The position numbers were made by a program, and so were the translations under genes. Positions 1 through 22,779 of a stretch of 64,000 nucleotides of DNA are shown piece by piece; positions within the stretch are counted from its first letter, which is position 1; the number at the start of each line of letters is the position of its first letter. The DNA comes from Osedax fenrisi (Eukaryota > Annelida > Polychaeta > Sabellida > Siboglinidae). The notes below the pieces were generated by a model. The model made no database searches. It saw nothing but the letters and a program-made list of their open reading frames with translations, and was not told where the DNA came from. Where the stretch lies: assembly GCA_964019155.1 (NCBI GenBank), contig OZ025241.1, positions 88,953,228 to 89,017,227 of the forward strand, written 5' to 3'.

Positions 1-303
1 TCTAGTAGCCCATACATTTGTAGTACCCCAGTAACAGTTATAACAGTATAGGACTGAGGAATCCTAAGATTATAACTATAACTATAAACAAATTAATATT
101 AGTAATTTAATGTTACACATGAATAAGTACTTTATTTTTAAAATATTAAATCTTATAAGTGTTATTTGATGAAATGTAATATTCTGGGTTTACTTTTTCC
201 AATTACCGACTATATGATTTATAATATAGAACAATCAAAATAGATTTGTATTTAATTTTAAAAGTATTAGTAATGTATGTGTGTACCATTGATATATAAT
301 ATA

Positions 304-350
<47 letters not shown>

Positions 351-710
351 TAAACTTTAAATAACTATAAATGATAATAAATATACTGATCCATGACTCC
401 GATTCTTTAGTATATATAGAGAATTCTTTATTATTTAGAGAATTACATATATGTAATTATCTTCTTAATATCTTTTTTTAAATCAATATAAAAATATATA
501 TATATAAATAGATAACCTATACATTATATAATATAGTGTTTAAATTTAAATTGTATATGAATATTAAAACTTAAATTCAATTATAATTTATATATAAATA
601 AATTGCGCGATTTTGTAATTCATTAAATATATTCAATTATATACCCTATAGGTACACTAAAAGTATACCTTGATTATATATTATAATACCATAATTATAT
701 ATATACCAGT
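1..710. other. AT-rich intergenic, no gene
   Basis: I see no coding signal here. The stretch is very AT-rich and includes a TA microsatellite at about 308-345. It ends at the left flank of the hAT-like element at 722. Confidence 0.6.
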
Positions 711-721
711 GGTATATATAC

Positions 722-1521
722 CAGTGGCTCCCGACCTGTGAGTAATGACTAGTGATGTAAATGATGCCGAGCTTTTTGATGCCGAGCCGAGACTTTTGGT
801 TAATGATGCCGAGCCGAGACTTTCATTTTCGGAAAAAAAAAACGAGTCCGATCCGAACCGAGACTCTAGCCAAACGAGCCAGAGCCGAACCGAGACTCTA
901 ATAAAACGAGCCCAAGCCGAATTGAGACTTTTACAAAACATAACCGAGACGAAATGATGCTTTTTTGAAGTTACATTTTAATACTGATTTTTATATATTT
1001 CACATTTACATTAATTTAAAACAAATTATCTTCGCCAACTTCGCGAGTCAGTGAATAATAGTGTACATTTCATCTAGTGATGTAAATAATACCTTTTTAT
1101 GCCGATCCGAAACTTTTGGTTATTGATGACGAGCCGAGAATTTTTCGGAAAAAAACGAACCCGAGCCGAGCCGATACTCTAACAGAACGAGCACGACCGG
1201 AGTTGAGAATTCAGGTAACTGAGACTGAGACTGCATCATTCTTTAGATTTGACTGGCATCATTTACATAACTAGTCATGACCCACATTTGGGTCATTGGG
1301 TTTTTTGTTGGGTCATGACTCATGACTCATGAGTCATGACTCATGAGCCAATTTATAAAAATATCTATATATATATATATATATAATATATATAGTTTAT
1401 ATTTTTCTTTTATAACTAGTATAATAATACAAAAATAAAATCTGTCATTAGGTCATGGTATATTTTTAAATTAAGAATTATCATAACAATGGTCATGATG
1501 AAAAAAGGTTGGGAACCACTG
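722..1521. mobile_element. Outer hAT-like non-autonomous element
   Basis: The left end reads CAGTGGCTCCCGACCT and the right end, reverse-complemented, reads CAGTGGTTCCCAACCT, giving 16-bp terminal inverted repeats with two mismatches. The flanks are ATATATAC (714-721) and ATATATAG (1522-1529), an 8-bp target duplication with one mismatch. TIRs of the type CAGTGGTTCCCAACC with 8-bp duplications are known for hAT elements. The interior has no transposase; it holds CATGACTCATGAG-type palindromes at about 1274-1350 and an inserted second element at 750-1273. Confidence 0.75.
750..1273. mobile_element. Inner hAT-like element nested in the outer one
   Basis: The left end TAGTGATGTAAATGATGCC is matched by the reverse-complemented right end TAGTTATGTAAATGATGCC (one mismatch). 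The flanks GTAATGAC (742-749) and GTCATGAC (1274-1281) form an 8-bp target duplication with one mismatch. The interior is built of degenerate copies of a GCCGAGCCGAGACT-like motif, and a second left-end-like sequence occurs near 1073. No transposase is encoded; the short open frames here are repeat artefacts. Confidence 0.75.
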
Positions 1522-1525
1522 ATAT

Positions 1526-2149
1526 ATAGGGGACGGAAGGGGGTAGTGACCGATAACGGAGTAGTGGCCCTTTTAATTAACGCTTAAATGGTTCTAAATA
1601 GGATAAAAAGTTATATATACAATATTTAGATAATAAAAATGCCTATTAGTCGTTATTATATAATCTATTATATAAAGTAAATTTTATTTTTAAATAATTA
1701 ATTAATTACTCTAATTTATTACATAATAATTTGTTTGTCAAATGTTGACAAAAACATGATTATATATATTTATACTTATTTATATGTAAGAGTGTGTGTA
1801 TATATAATTAAATCATTGAATCAAATAAGGTGAGTATGCATCATAAATATAATTATGTAATATTACATAATTAAAAATATATAAATCGAATACATTAGGA
1901 GACACCTATTGCATATTCTGGTACTATCTTTCCGGACTTGCTTTATTTTAATGTTTTTTTATGCATTTTTGAATGCATAATAAATCGTTAATATTATTCA
2001 ATAATATATAAACTGAAATAACAGTATTCTAGACCTACATGATTTATAGTTAATTCAAAAAAATAAGATTTAAAATTCAGTATTTATCGATATATTAGAA
2101 GTATGCTGAGGCATATACATTATCGGCCACCACTCCGTTCTCTCCCCTA
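1526..2149. mobile_element. TIR element, family with 57805-58315
   Basis: The left end (AGGGGACGGAAGGGGGTAGT then GACCGATAAC) and the right end, reverse-complemented (AGGGGAGAGAACGGAGTGGT then GGCCGATAAT), form an imperfect 30-bp TIR. It abuts the outer hAT element. The interior is AT-rich and non-coding. The same TIR motif (AGGGG...GGTATTGTGGCCGATAAC) bounds a second element at 57805-58315. Confidence 0.6.
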
Positions 2150-2375
2150 CCACGAGTATATTAATTATTCTAATGTATACAGTCAGCTTGGAGTCGGTAA
2201 TCGAAGACTTTCCTCTAACTCATAATATACATTGTATTTAAAACATAAACACATACACGCATACACACTCATACATACATACACAGTATGTATTACATAC
2301 ATACATACATAGTATTACATACATACATACATACACATATTCATAGATAATTAATTGTATATACATGATATAAGA

Positions 2376-2431
2376 AAGATTAAGAAAGATCTTAAAACAC
2401 ACCTATTTAAAGCTGCCTACAAACTACAATA
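2376..2431 (+). pseudogene. LINE ORF2 C-terminal scrap
   Basis: A plus-strand frame reads KIKKDLKTHLFKAAYKLQ followed by a stop. LKTHLF-x-AY is the usual C-terminal end of CR1/Jockey-type LINE ORF2 proteins. Nothing upstream in frame is recognisable, so this is a 5'-truncated relic. A CATA/CATACA simple repeat lies at 2240-2340 just before it. Confidence 0.5.
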
Positions 2432-3680
2432 GCAATAATAATTGCCCACGTCTGAATAGTAGATATATCTACTAAAAGAAGTGGTGAAACTCAAGTCGAT
2501 TCGATATAAATATTTATTTATATTTAAATATATATATACTAAATTATCGTTTATATCGACTATATATAGGAGTACCTATAGGTATATGTACTATAGTATT
2601 ACTACCATATAATACCATATATGGTATCGATGCTACTTTATCATACATATATATATATATATAATATAACAAAATATGGTATATAATACACATCATACGT
2701 AATGACGTAATGATTGCGTGTTATGACGTAACGTTATATTGTTAATTAACTCGTAATAATACTAATATTATATATCGTAATATATACTATTAATAATAAC
2801 ATGTATATTGGGTATATATAATATTTATTTTAGGTATATATAATATATGTAAATATCATATATTACATAACACATTACGTATGATGAATCATCATCATTG
2901 ATGAATCATACACATAATGGTGTAATATTAATATTATATGATTATAGATATTATTGTGAATTTAAAATTGTATTTAATATTTTAATTCCATAGATAATAT
3001 GGGTGACCGTAATAGGGTGTCCGTATTCGGTACCCATGTCAGAATATATTATCCTTATACGGACACCTAGTGTTATACTACGGGCACCCTATATAAGACC
3101 TACCACTAATAAAGTATATATTATTGCTGAATTAATCAGACAAATTATAATTACATTATTTATAATTAATTTTATGAACAATTTATTCTAATTTAATTAG
3201 TTAATAATTTATTTATTTGTATTATTGTTTAATAATACAATTTAAATATCTAAATAATAAAATTTTAGATTTAGCTTTATCGATGGTATTAATATTATAA
3301 CGCACGCGATTTTTATGAAAATCAGAATAGTTCATACACTGCGTGATGATTGGTTATATATACCCTATAGGGTGTACGTATTAATACATATAGTGTCCGT
3401 ATTATATACTTATATGACCTCTAGATATATGCTTATAACTTAATTACTATTTGATAACAAATATATAAATTATATACATCATTTTAAAATGCTTTCTTTT
3501 TTTAATAATATAGTGTTATATTTTACATTTGTATATTATTGAGAAGGTTTTATGTTGAAATTTGTTTTCATAAATTTAAAAACGTAATAAAAAAATCAGT
3601 TTATTGGATATACCAGCAATATTTTAGATAATTACAAAATAAAAAATTCTTATTTGACTATTTATATAATTATAAATATT
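2432..3680. other. Intergenic AT-rich, short palindromes
   Basis: No gene is visible. The stretch holds TA-rich runs and several copies of a GTGTCCGTAT motif (about 3017, 3060 reversed, 3399) that recurs at 3731 and 4937. It looks like degraded repeat DNA. Confidence 0.4.
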
Positions 3681-3755
3681 TTATTCATTAAACATTTTGT
3701 TGTAGTATTTATTGTTTCTGAGATACCGATAGTGTCCGTATTCGGTTACTTTCCC
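3681..3755. repeat. Direct repeat, left copy
   Basis: A stretch running from TTATTCATTAAACATTTT to TTCGGTTACTTTCCC recurs at 4887-4962, same strand, with the block GAGATACCGATAGTGTCCGT identical. The pair flanks a LINE relic. Confidence 0.6.
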
Positions 3756-3949
3756 CTACAAGCTATTATACAAAAATACTAAAACCAATATTCCATATTA
3801 ACGATATTCCATCTATAGATGTATACATCATATCATATATACTATAGTAGGTTATATATTGCAGAAAATTGTCAAACTATTTGACTACTAAAATCATTGA
3901 TATGAGATCAAAAGAAGAAGAACACATGACGAAACTATGCAACAAAAAC

Positions 3950-4850
3950 CCATACAGGTAGGACCTACTACTAGCATTAACCCCATCTTATGAATAGTCG
4001 TTAGCCACTTCTACCGACTGTGTCCTACTATCCAATTTTAGATACCCTACTGACGAATATATTTCTACTCTTATCAAGCAAACTAATTCATCTTCAACTA
4101 ATTCACCTACTCGATCCCGTCCCCATAACTGTAATTAAATTAAATAATTAATCATTTCATTACTCCATTAATATGAAAACTACTTACCGATTGTATAAAA
4201 ACGAATGCAATACAACCATATCTCAAATAAGCTTCCATAACTCCAGCTACCATAGGAGTCTATAGAATGAAGACAAATAATATGGATATTCATATTCTAT
4301 CAATGTATAGGCCTCAATTGCATATATTAGCTATTATATTAGAAATAATAATCAGTAACCATTTAACTACTCATCTAAATAATAATAGTATTTTTGATAA
4401 ATATCAATCTTGATAGGAAATTGTATAGTACTAAAACAGCTGTACGTGACAACCTCCTACATAACATCAATAATAACACTCCCGCGCAATGATCCTTGAC
4501 TTATCTTCCGTCTTTGATACAATTAACCACAGTATACTTTTACCCCGATTAAAACTACTAAATATTAACAATGATGCACTAACTCAACTGAAAGACTATA
4601 TTACCAACTGATTATACAACAATAAATCCAGTTGATTATTGAGTGCTATAATGTACTGTTATTGGCCCCTTGCTGTGTTCCTTAAATAGCCCGCCAATAT
4701 CTAGAATATTTATAAATTACCCTGAAATCATATATAATTTATATTCTGATTATATTAATATTATGTCATCGATACAAATTCCTGTTTAAATAATTGTATC
4801 ATTGATTTACGCAATTGGATGATAATTAATTACTTTTTTTCTTATTTAAT
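3950..4850 (+). pseudogene. Degenerate LINE reverse transcriptase fragment
   Basis: Broken plus-strand frames carry recognisable reverse-transcriptase pieces. Near 4350-4410 is a segment like NHLTTHLNNNSIFDKYQS, matching the usual region before RT palm motif A. Near 4490-4610 is ILDLSSVFDTINHSILLPRL, the motif A block (LDLSxxFDTINH) of CR1/Jockey-group LINEs. Stops and frameshifts separate them, so it is inactive. It is a different copy from the minus-strand LINE at 5590-7524. Confidence 0.7.
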
Positions 4851-4886
4851 ACTTTTTTAGACTATATATATATAAGTATGAATATG

Positions 4887-4962
4887 TTATTCATTAAACA
4901 TTTTTGTGTATGATTTATGGTTTCTGAGATACCGATAGTGTCCGTATTCGGTTACTTTCCCT
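4887..4962. repeat. Direct repeat, right copy
   Basis: This is the partner of 3681-3755 in the same orientation. The interval between them holds the degenerate LINE fragment, so the pair could be a segmental duplication or the ends of an older composite insertion. Confidence 0.6.
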
Positions 4963-5363
4963 TTCCCTTACTTTCCCTTTTAACTATGAATACATATATT
5001 AACGTAATAGTTAAATCAACATATACTCACCTTATTCAACTATGCAAAATACGTAAATATCTACCATCTAAAACAGTAGTAGAAAACAGTTGTAAACAGT
5101 TGTATTCCTCTATACTCCTCTATACATTTAATTCGTTGTACAGCGTATCGTATAGGGTACAAGGTACCCTAATTGTTAACAGGGTGTGATCAATATATAT
5201 TGAGATGTATACATCTCAATTGTTATAACAACCCGCGAAGTTTTGTTTTCCAAGAAGTATGAGTTACTTTGCTATAGGATGACATAGTGATTTACATTGA
5301 ACAAATTCATCTGCAGAGGAATTTTGCTCATCATATTTAATTTAATTAGAGTATAGAACATAG

Positions 5364-5465
<102 letters not shown>

Positions 5466-5589
5466 TGAATGTTTATTTATACACAAAAATAACGTTGGAC
5501 GTTCTCTATTGTATAAACAAAAATATAAAATAACAAAATACACACACAAATATAAATAGTTAATTAAAAAATAATAAAATTAATTGTTA

Positions 5590-7524
5590 CGAATTAATAA
5601 CAATAAATTTGATTTAAAATAAGAATAATTGACATTAGTTCTTAGTCCTACACGTAGCGCATTCCATAGGTCAGCTGCATCTACACTGAAAGAACGTTTT
5701 CTATACCTCGATAGATTATAATTCCTCTTTTGTAATAACCGAGTAGACGCATTTCTTAGATTCCTCTTGTAAACTTTGCATTGAATAGGATGTCGTTCAA
5801 ATAACTCGGAAGACGATTCTTCAGTACCTTAAAAATTAGTTTTAAATATCTGAAGGTAGATCTCTGATACATATTTGACCATTTATAATTAACTAAGTGA
5901 TAATTGACTGATTCATAGTCATATAATTGTACACGATGTCAAACTCTTATCGATGATCTAATGATTCTATCTAAGGATTTGGTAGAAGTAGCAAGAAGGC
6001 CATAATATAGAGAACAACAATTTATACGTGACATAACTAATTATTCTATTAATATTTTAGGAATTCTAAAAGGTAATACTTTCCTTATTGATCGTATTTT
6101 ATATATTTGATAATTAGTTGATTTACACACATTAGCTATCTGATCGGAGAAATTTAGGTTATCATCAAAAATGAAATCCAGGTTTTAACATTATTGAAAG
6201 GAACAATTGTGATAGAATCAATGATGACAGAAGGAAAAACTGATGATGTTCTAGATATATTTAGAAGTTGAGTTTTATTCATATTCAACATTAAGCTATT
6301 TTGTAAAAACCAATTTGTAACCATATTAATACAATCAATTAGAGCTACATTACAAAGATCGTCCGAAGGACTTCGTAGTATCTTTGTACATTATCAGATG
6401 AATTGGATATTAATGGAAGCTCAATATACAATTGAATATCATCAGAAAAAATTTGATATTTTAAAGATGGAAAATTAGATATAATATTTGTAAGAGAAAA
6501 TAGTAATGGCCCTAATACAAAACCTTGAGGCACTCCATAATACATTTTACAAGTAGATGAATAATGGTTATCAATTTTTATCGAAAATTTTCTTTCAGAT
6601 AGGTACAATTTAACCCAATCTAGAGGAATACCTACAATACCAATATCTTCAAGACGTTTAATTAAAATATAATGATAAATAGTATCAAATGCCGCAGATA
6701 GATCTAATAAGCTGTATATTAGAATTATTATCAAGCTTATTAAGAAAATCATCAAGAATAGAAAGAAGAAGTGTTTCAGGACTATCAAATTTCCTATATG
6801 CACTTTGTCTAGTGTCAAATAATGAATTTGAATTTAGATAATTGATTAATTGCTTGGAAACTATTATTTCCAATATTTTACTTATAAAAGGTAATTGGGA
6901 TATTGGTCTATAATTAGGTAAACACTCAATATCCAATCCTGGTTTCTTTAGAATAGGTTTTATTATAGCATGTTTTAAAGATGAAGGTACAATACCAGAA
7001 TAGAGAGAAATATTAATAATATTAAAAATAGATGGAGTTAGTAAAAGCAAGCTTATGAAAAAGAGATAGAGGCAATGGATCGATATGAGAAGACGATTTA
7101 GAAGCAAACATAAGATATTACACTTCAGAGAAAGAAGTAGAAGAAAAAGAGTCAAAATATACACTACACCCAAGTAAAATATTATAACATAAATTGATTT
7201 CAACATGGATCTAGTTGAAAAAATTGTTATTCTTTGCATACATATTTGAAAATTATATTATAACTCTCTTCTTTTTAAAGGAAATATAACTAATAGCTAT
7301 TAGTAGCTACTAGTAGATTCATTTATTTCCAGATAACTAAAAAGAGATTTTAAATAAAGAGTATTATTAATCGAATTCAGTAGATTTTCAATCACAGCCA
7401 TGACATTAGTATCAATCTTAGAATCAGTTATAATAGTGTTGTTTAATTCATTAACACTATAAGAATTAAGTGAACTAGAATTATTTAATTTCGAAAAATG
7501 TATTTTTTGCAGAGTCGATGACAT
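5590..7524 (-). pseudogene. CR1/Jockey-like LINE ORF2, frameshifted
   Basis: Read on the minus strand, this is the reverse transcriptase and C-terminus of a non-LTR retrotransposon. In order: a pre-RT region (about 7524-7300), then NYRPISQLPFISKILE (near 6930-6880), QSAYRKFDSPETLLLSILDD, the motif A block LDLSAAFDTIYHYILIKRL (near 6700), GVPQGFVLGPLLF (near 6530), and a catalytic box reading FSDD where [FY]ADD is expected. A frameshift near 6700-6720 moves motif A into a different frame from the preceding block. Thumb and C-terminal pieces such as RLPSYLNDILFN and YNLSRYRKRSF can be traced to about 5640. The altered catalytic box, the frameshift and later stops mean it is dead. Confidence 0.85.
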
Positions 7525-7745
7525 TCAATTATGCAAATCTAATTGATAAATATACAAGAAGACATCACAATATAGACAATTTCTAGACAAGTATCTAGAA
7601 GGCTGGAAAAGAATTTACGATAATAAAATCACTTGCATAGTTACCATGTCTTATTCTAATATTTAATATATTTTTTAATTTCTAAATAAAATATTAGATA
7701 CATATATTCAAGGCAACCATTGACATAATATGTATCAATGAAATC

Positions 7746-7792
<47 letters not shown>

Positions 7793-8053
7793 ATGTATTT
7801 AAATATTTAACTATTCTAAACAATCTTATATTTTGTGGGCCTTTTATATGTCATATTGAATTATCTATATACTTTAATATACTTTTTAATTATTTTATTT
7901 AAATATAAATAATAATTTTATTCACATGTAATTAAGTAAGATAAATAATAAATAAAGTTAATGCATTATGAACATTTATAGGAAATATAAATAAAAAATA
8001 TATAGCTTGTATTTAAATGAAAAGTATTTTAAATTATTTATATATATAATATA

Positions 8054-8130
<77 letters not shown>

Positions 8131-9099
8131 TATATTATTAGGTATTCAATTTATGATAACTATAATCAGCCAAATGAATATAAAATGAAAATTGTATTTA
8201 GATACAAGAAACATGCACTAACAACAAGAACTTATTAATAATATATAGTACTTATTTTTATATTAAATATATTTATAAATATTAAAATTATATAAAATAT
8301 TATTATTTTGAATAAATATCGAATACAGTCGACAACGTTTAGATAATGATATACGATGATATTAGTTTCTGAATTTAAGTTTTAAAAATAATTCTATTTA
8401 TTGTGTTTTGTTAATAATAATAAATAAAAATATTATAAATAAATTTATTATTAATTAAATCCATATATAATAATAGTAAGCATAAAATTAATCCGTTTTA
8501 TACTATTATTACAATATATTTAATTTTATATGTATTTAGTAGAATTGGAATGTATAAATACTATTCTAAATACGCATTTAATAAAAAGGTGCATAACTTT
8601 CAACTGATTTTAATACAAACTGCTTAAATTCAATATAAAATTTATAAAATCAAACATTTGAACTAATAATTATTAAAATTTCTGATATGATTGAATTAAA
8701 ATATGTGAAATAAAATATAAAAGCAACTTACTTCAATAGTATTTTAATAAAAAATGCTGTTTAAATATTAAAAATAAAATACTGTATAATGATTTCAAAA
8801 ATAAATTAAAATTCTATTATAAAAAAATATAATTTTCATTTTTTTTTAATTCTGAAAAATTACATCATGTGTATAAAAAATTCTAATTATAAAATGTTAG
8901 TATAATTTTTCTTAGTATGAAAGGATATTATTATACAGTTATTGAATTATTAAGAGTGTATGCAGGTATCAATAAAACACATAATTTAGATTACTATAAC
9001 CCTATGCTATTTCCATCACAAGTGTATAAACGTTTAAATTTAAAATCAATAATTCGTTGATGAGACATCGATCACATGAGTGCCACTGTACAGAGGTCA
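7525..9099. other. AT-rich spacer with TA microsatellites
   Basis: I see no gene. It contains two TA tracts (about 7748-7790 and 8041-8125) and otherwise featureless AT-rich DNA. The palmitoyltransferase gene's 3' UTR probably lies at its right edge, since that gene runs leftwards and its stop is at 9100-9102. Confidence 0.5.
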
Positions 9100-20075
<10,976 letters not shown>

Positions 20076-20418
20076 CTGCGGTGTTGGTTACGGTAGTGGT
20101 AGTGGTAGTGGTAGTGTTAGTGGTAGCGGTAGTTACTGCGGTGGTGGTGGTAGTGGTAGTGTTAGTGGTAGTGGTAGTGGTAGCGGTAGTTACTGCGGTG
20201 GTGGTTACGGTGGTAGTGGTGATAGCGGTAGTGGTGGTGGTAGCTGTAGTGTTAGTGGTAGTGGTGGTGGTAGTGGTTACGGTAGTGGTAGTGGTGCTTA
20301 CGGTGGTGGTAGCGGTAATAATAGTGGTTATGGTGGTGGTAGTGGTGGTGGTAGCGGTGGTCGTAGTGGTAGTGGTTACGGTGGTGGTAGCGGTGGTGGT
20401 AGCGGTAGTGTTAGTGGT
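20076..20418. repeat. GGT/AGT triplet array
   Basis: About 340 bp of GGT, AGT, GCGGT and TTAGT triplets (minus strand ACC/ACT) abutting the splice acceptor of the first visible ZDHHC17-like exon. Valine- and threonine-rich open frames on the two strands are translations of the repeat. Confidence 0.95.
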
Positions 20419-21307
20419 TGTTATACAAAGGTAGCTAAAAACTAAGGATATCACTAATAAAGAGGTATAGTTGTAAAAGATCATGTTATCTATTTGTAGA
20501 TAATAGAGATATAAAATTATACTACAAATGGAAAACTAGCAAACCACTATAATTATAGGTGGAAGAGTTATAGATAATGTAAGATTTTCTATCATTGACA
20601 ATTTAGCAGATAATGAAGATGAAATATTGAACATAATCAAGTAAATTGATCAAAAGCCAAGGAAATACAGCATGGAAACACATAGAAAAAAGACATATTT
20701 TTTGTAAATAAATTTGAATATTCAAATTGGTTATGGAAATATGAAAGGATCAGACTCAATAATGAAGGCAATTCTTTAAAGAACTGTTAATAGATCTAGG
20801 AGAAGAGAAAGATAGAATAAGTAATGGGAAGACCACATTGTATAATAGACTTGCCTACCCAACCGTGATGCAATGAGTATGATTACAGATAGATAAGGAT
20901 GGAGGAGATTATGTGACAATGATTTCACTCTTACATCCTACATGTATACAAAGGGAGGGTATTATTTAATATTAATTAAAATTAGTGATTTAAAATTAAT
21001 ACAGCGTTCGTACGATTCGTAAGTTACGAGTAAATAGAATTCACATTATTTGAACGATACAATGTAGGAAATACGTTTTTATGATCATGATATATCTTTG
21101 AAATGTATTATTTTAATTAACTTGCATATAATCATAAATATAATTAAATCTGTTGCTTTTGCTCGGACGTCATGTATCAGTGACTATTATTAAATGATAT
21201 GACATCTAGATAACACTATAATAATTATATTAAATAAATACTTAGTTTTTAATTTTAAATTATGGTTAAGATTAGAAATGCATTATAAAATATTTAGTAT
21301 TTAAATT

Positions 21308-21346
<39 letters not shown>
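20419..21346. other. Spacer, no gene recognised
   Basis: The missing first exon of the ZDHHC17-like gene may lie here or further right, but I cannot identify it. There is a TA tract at about 21310-21344. The sequence is otherwise plain. Confidence 0.4.
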
Positions 21347-21348
<2 letters not shown>

Positions 21349-21541
21349 GTCAGATACACAAGCAGTAGACCGTGGGTTCAAGCCCCGTACAAACCATTAA
21401 AATAGGCCTTAACATAATATTTAGAAGTAATCTTATATAATTGTATATAAATTAATGATTGGCTTTCGTTAAAATATGGATGTCTTAATATGAGAGTGGC
21501 TTCGAAGGGACATTAGAGCCATATGGTTATAAGTGAAAACT
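21347..21541 (+). mobile_element. SINE copy B, truncated at both ends
   Basis: Matches the SINE at 12136-12438 from the middle of the tRNA-like head (CAGATACACAAGCAGTAG, B-box GGTTCAAGCCC) through GGCTTCGAAGGGACATTAGA. It stops just after the GGTTATAAGTGAAAA block. The head's first half and the tail are missing. Confidence 0.8.
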
Positions 21542-21705
21542 ATATTGAAAACTATTGTGTATTAGCACATTACTTATGCTATACATTATCATCTACGAAT
21601 AGCTGAGAATATATATCCACAGTTCGTATATAACTTTAAATTATTGTTACTAATTATAATTATTTAATTTGTATTAAATAATATTTATATGTTAGAATAT
21701 CTCAA

Positions 21706-21739
<34 letters not shown>

Positions 21740-22307
21740 TTACGGGTCATAACCGGATCGCTATATCGAAATATGAGGCGTGTGTCGAAAGTACGCTGCA
21801 TGTATATTCATATCAGTGACGAATTAAAGTGATATCTAATAATAGATATACGATGATATTATCTATAGACAGAATTAAATACACACATACGAGGTATAAA
21901 GTATGCTAACAATTCTAATGTACATATATATATACGTAAATATGTAGTTTTTATGTAGTTTATATACCTATACCATGTTATACCTATATTCATTTATTAT
22001 TTAATTTGAATAGATTTTATTAATTTTTATTATAAATAATTGTAATTGAATTATAATAAATTAATAATTATTATTAATTCATTTGAATTTAATTATATAA
22101 TTATTAATATACAATTCCAGTATAATTCTTAACTGATATGAATATAGACTCAGTGTACTTTACTCGAATGCCTCATATTTCTATCTTACGATTAGGTTAT
22201 GACTCGCCCCCATATATATATATATATTATGGTACACAATACCACACCACACATAAACACACACATTAAAATAAAAGCTCAGCTTTAAACTGCCGGAGAT
22301 CGTGCAT

Positions 22308-22765
22308 TGGCAATGCGGTACCTGGTCAAAAGCTTCGCGATTGATGCGCGATTTGAACGCCCGAAAAATTGTTTATTCGAATTAGTGAATTTATAATAGA
22401 GTATGATTGTGTGTATAAACATTAATATTTTAATTTTAGTTATTTTCGCTTGTTTGGTTTGGTTTGGTTTAGTTTTAATATTGCTAGGTTTTTTTAGTTG
22501 CATTACTGTAATGATTACATCACGAGTGAGCCTATAAAACACACACATATAAATATATGGTAATGATTACATCACGAGTGAGCCTATAAAACACACACAT
22601 ATAAATATATGGTAATGATAAGCCGTTGCCTGTATGATAGTCTATAAATAGACATACGCTAATTATAATGGCCAATCATAAGTTATTGTAAAATCACTAA
22701 TTCGAATAAACAAGTTTGCAGGCGTTCAATTCGCGAAGCTTTTGACCATAATCCGGCAATGCCAT
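22308..22765. mobile_element. Inverted repeat with 80-90 bp arms
   Basis: The left arm (about 22308-22397: GGTCAAAAGCTTCGCG, TTTGAACGCC, TTTATTCGAATTAGTGA) is the inverse of the right arm (about 22687-22765). The arms are about 80% alike and the left one has an extra ATTGATGCGCG. The spacer holds a 52-bp tandem duplication (22509-22560 and 22561-22612). No transposase is seen; a foldback or MITE-type element is likely. Confidence 0.65.
22509..22612. repeat. 52-bp tandem duplication
   Basis: Two copies of a 52-bp unit starting TAATGATTACATCACGAGTG and ending ATATATGG lie head-to-tail and appear identical, which suggests a recent event. Confidence 0.9.
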
Positions 22766-22779
22766 TATTAGAATGATTC

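Noticed and set aside
681..957. Overlapping open frames on both strands at the hAT-like element
   Set aside because: They consist of the degenerate GCCGAGCCGAGACT repeats inside a non-coding element and have no protein features.
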